Made by a program: the position numbers and the translations under genes. The notes beneath the pieces are model-generated. The model did not search any database, had not been told where the DNA came from, and worked only from the letters and a program-made list of their open reading frames with translations. This document shows positions 61,501-62,000 of a stretch of DNA of 62,000 nucleotides, piece after piece (the first letter of the stretch is position 1; every line of letters starts with the position of its first letter). The DNA is from Chrysomallon squamiferum (lineage: Eukaryota > Mollusca > Gastropoda > Neomphalida > Peltospiridae), in contig CM022677.1 in NCBI GenBank assembly GCA_012295275.1, positions 23,154,253-23,216,252 of the forward strand. The letters run 5' to 3'.

Positions 61501-62000
61501 AAAATTATTTTTTTATACACATTATCAATATTTAAAGAGAACATAATTTCATAAAACTTCTTGTTTCGCCTAACCTGTTTGAAAATGTAATTTTGTTATC
61601 CTTCGGAAACTATTATTAATCTTTTTTTTATTATTATTATGAAATCACATCGTGTTTAGCTAAACTATTCTTACTGTCTACGTGATATAATTGTTAAATA
61701 CGTCACATCATGTTTAATTAGACGATTCTTATTGTCTACGTAATACTTACTTGTTGACTACTTCACTAGTGTGTGTTCAGCTCGGTTTGTCGTTTGTTTT
61801 GTTTTTGAAGTAATAGTAGTAGTAGTAATAGTAGTAGTTGTAGTAGTAATCATGGTAATAATAGTAGTTTTAGTAACTGTTGTGGGTAATAGTATTAACT
61901 GTGGCAGCCATAACAGTAGCAATATTGAAAGATTTAGTCTAATAGTAATTACTGTTACTATAAATAGTAGTAATCATAGCAGTGGTAAAAGCAGCAGAGT
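60960..62000. other. Upstream flank of CDO1 / window edge
   Basis: No gene seen. Contains poly(T) at 61060-61086, a compound (GT)n-(GA)n tract at 61422-61497, and trinucleotide-rich (AGT)n-like sequence from 61810 to the end. Confidence 0.4.

Overview
The window is eukaryotic nuclear DNA from an invertebrate animal. It is AT-rich, and its genes are split by spliceosomal introns full of long (GA)n/(CT)n, (ATT)n and (CA)n tracts. Lophotrochozoan, most likely molluscan, is my best guess: introns and spacers carry variants of a short AAGGGRNATAACTC-type motif (13299, 13727, 50930) that I associate with mollusc genomes, and the gene set fits. This assignment is inference. No prokaryotic operon, CRISPR array, rRNA or convincing tRNA gene was seen.

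Layout. (1) 1-6171, plus strand: the 3' end of a multi-exon gene for tandem fibronectin type III domains. All of its visible introns are phase 1. (2) 7413-20309, minus strand, convergent with (1): a chain of 17 coding exons that fits one gene for a tandem, two-module chitobiase-type GH20 protein of about 1,736 residues. It has a signal peptide, a hydrophobic C-terminal tail, and a catalytic Asp-Glu pair changed to Tyr-Asp in BOTH modules. (3) 23396 to about 47190, minus: RAB27, with a 23-nt first coding exon, a far-upstream probable 5' UTR exon and promoter, and two alternative 86-nt copies of the exon encoding switch II. (4) 51910-56780, minus: the sigma subunit of adaptor complex AP-3. Its intron 4 is almost entirely a minisatellite that resembles the edge of its own exon 5. 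(5) 58861-60831, minus: cysteine dioxygenase (CDO1). From 60.96 kb to the end I see only simple repeats.

How the genes relate. RAB27 and AP-3 both act in lysosome-related organelle and secretory granule traffic. CDO1 and AP3S1 are also near neighbours in human 5q22-q23 (recalled), so part of this order may be an old bilaterian linkage. The GH20 protein looks extracellular or membrane-anchored and chitin-related, possibly a binding protein rather than an enzyme. CDO1 is cytosolic sulfur metabolism.

Assembly note. Two genes (GH20 module 1 and the RAB27 tail) each need one extra base, in both cases one more A in a short A run, to restore a conserved frame. This looks like homopolymer under-calling, but real mutations cannot be excluded. 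All exon models were built by hand from GT-AG (or GC-AG) sites, phase continuity and family resemblance. No alignment or transcript data were available.
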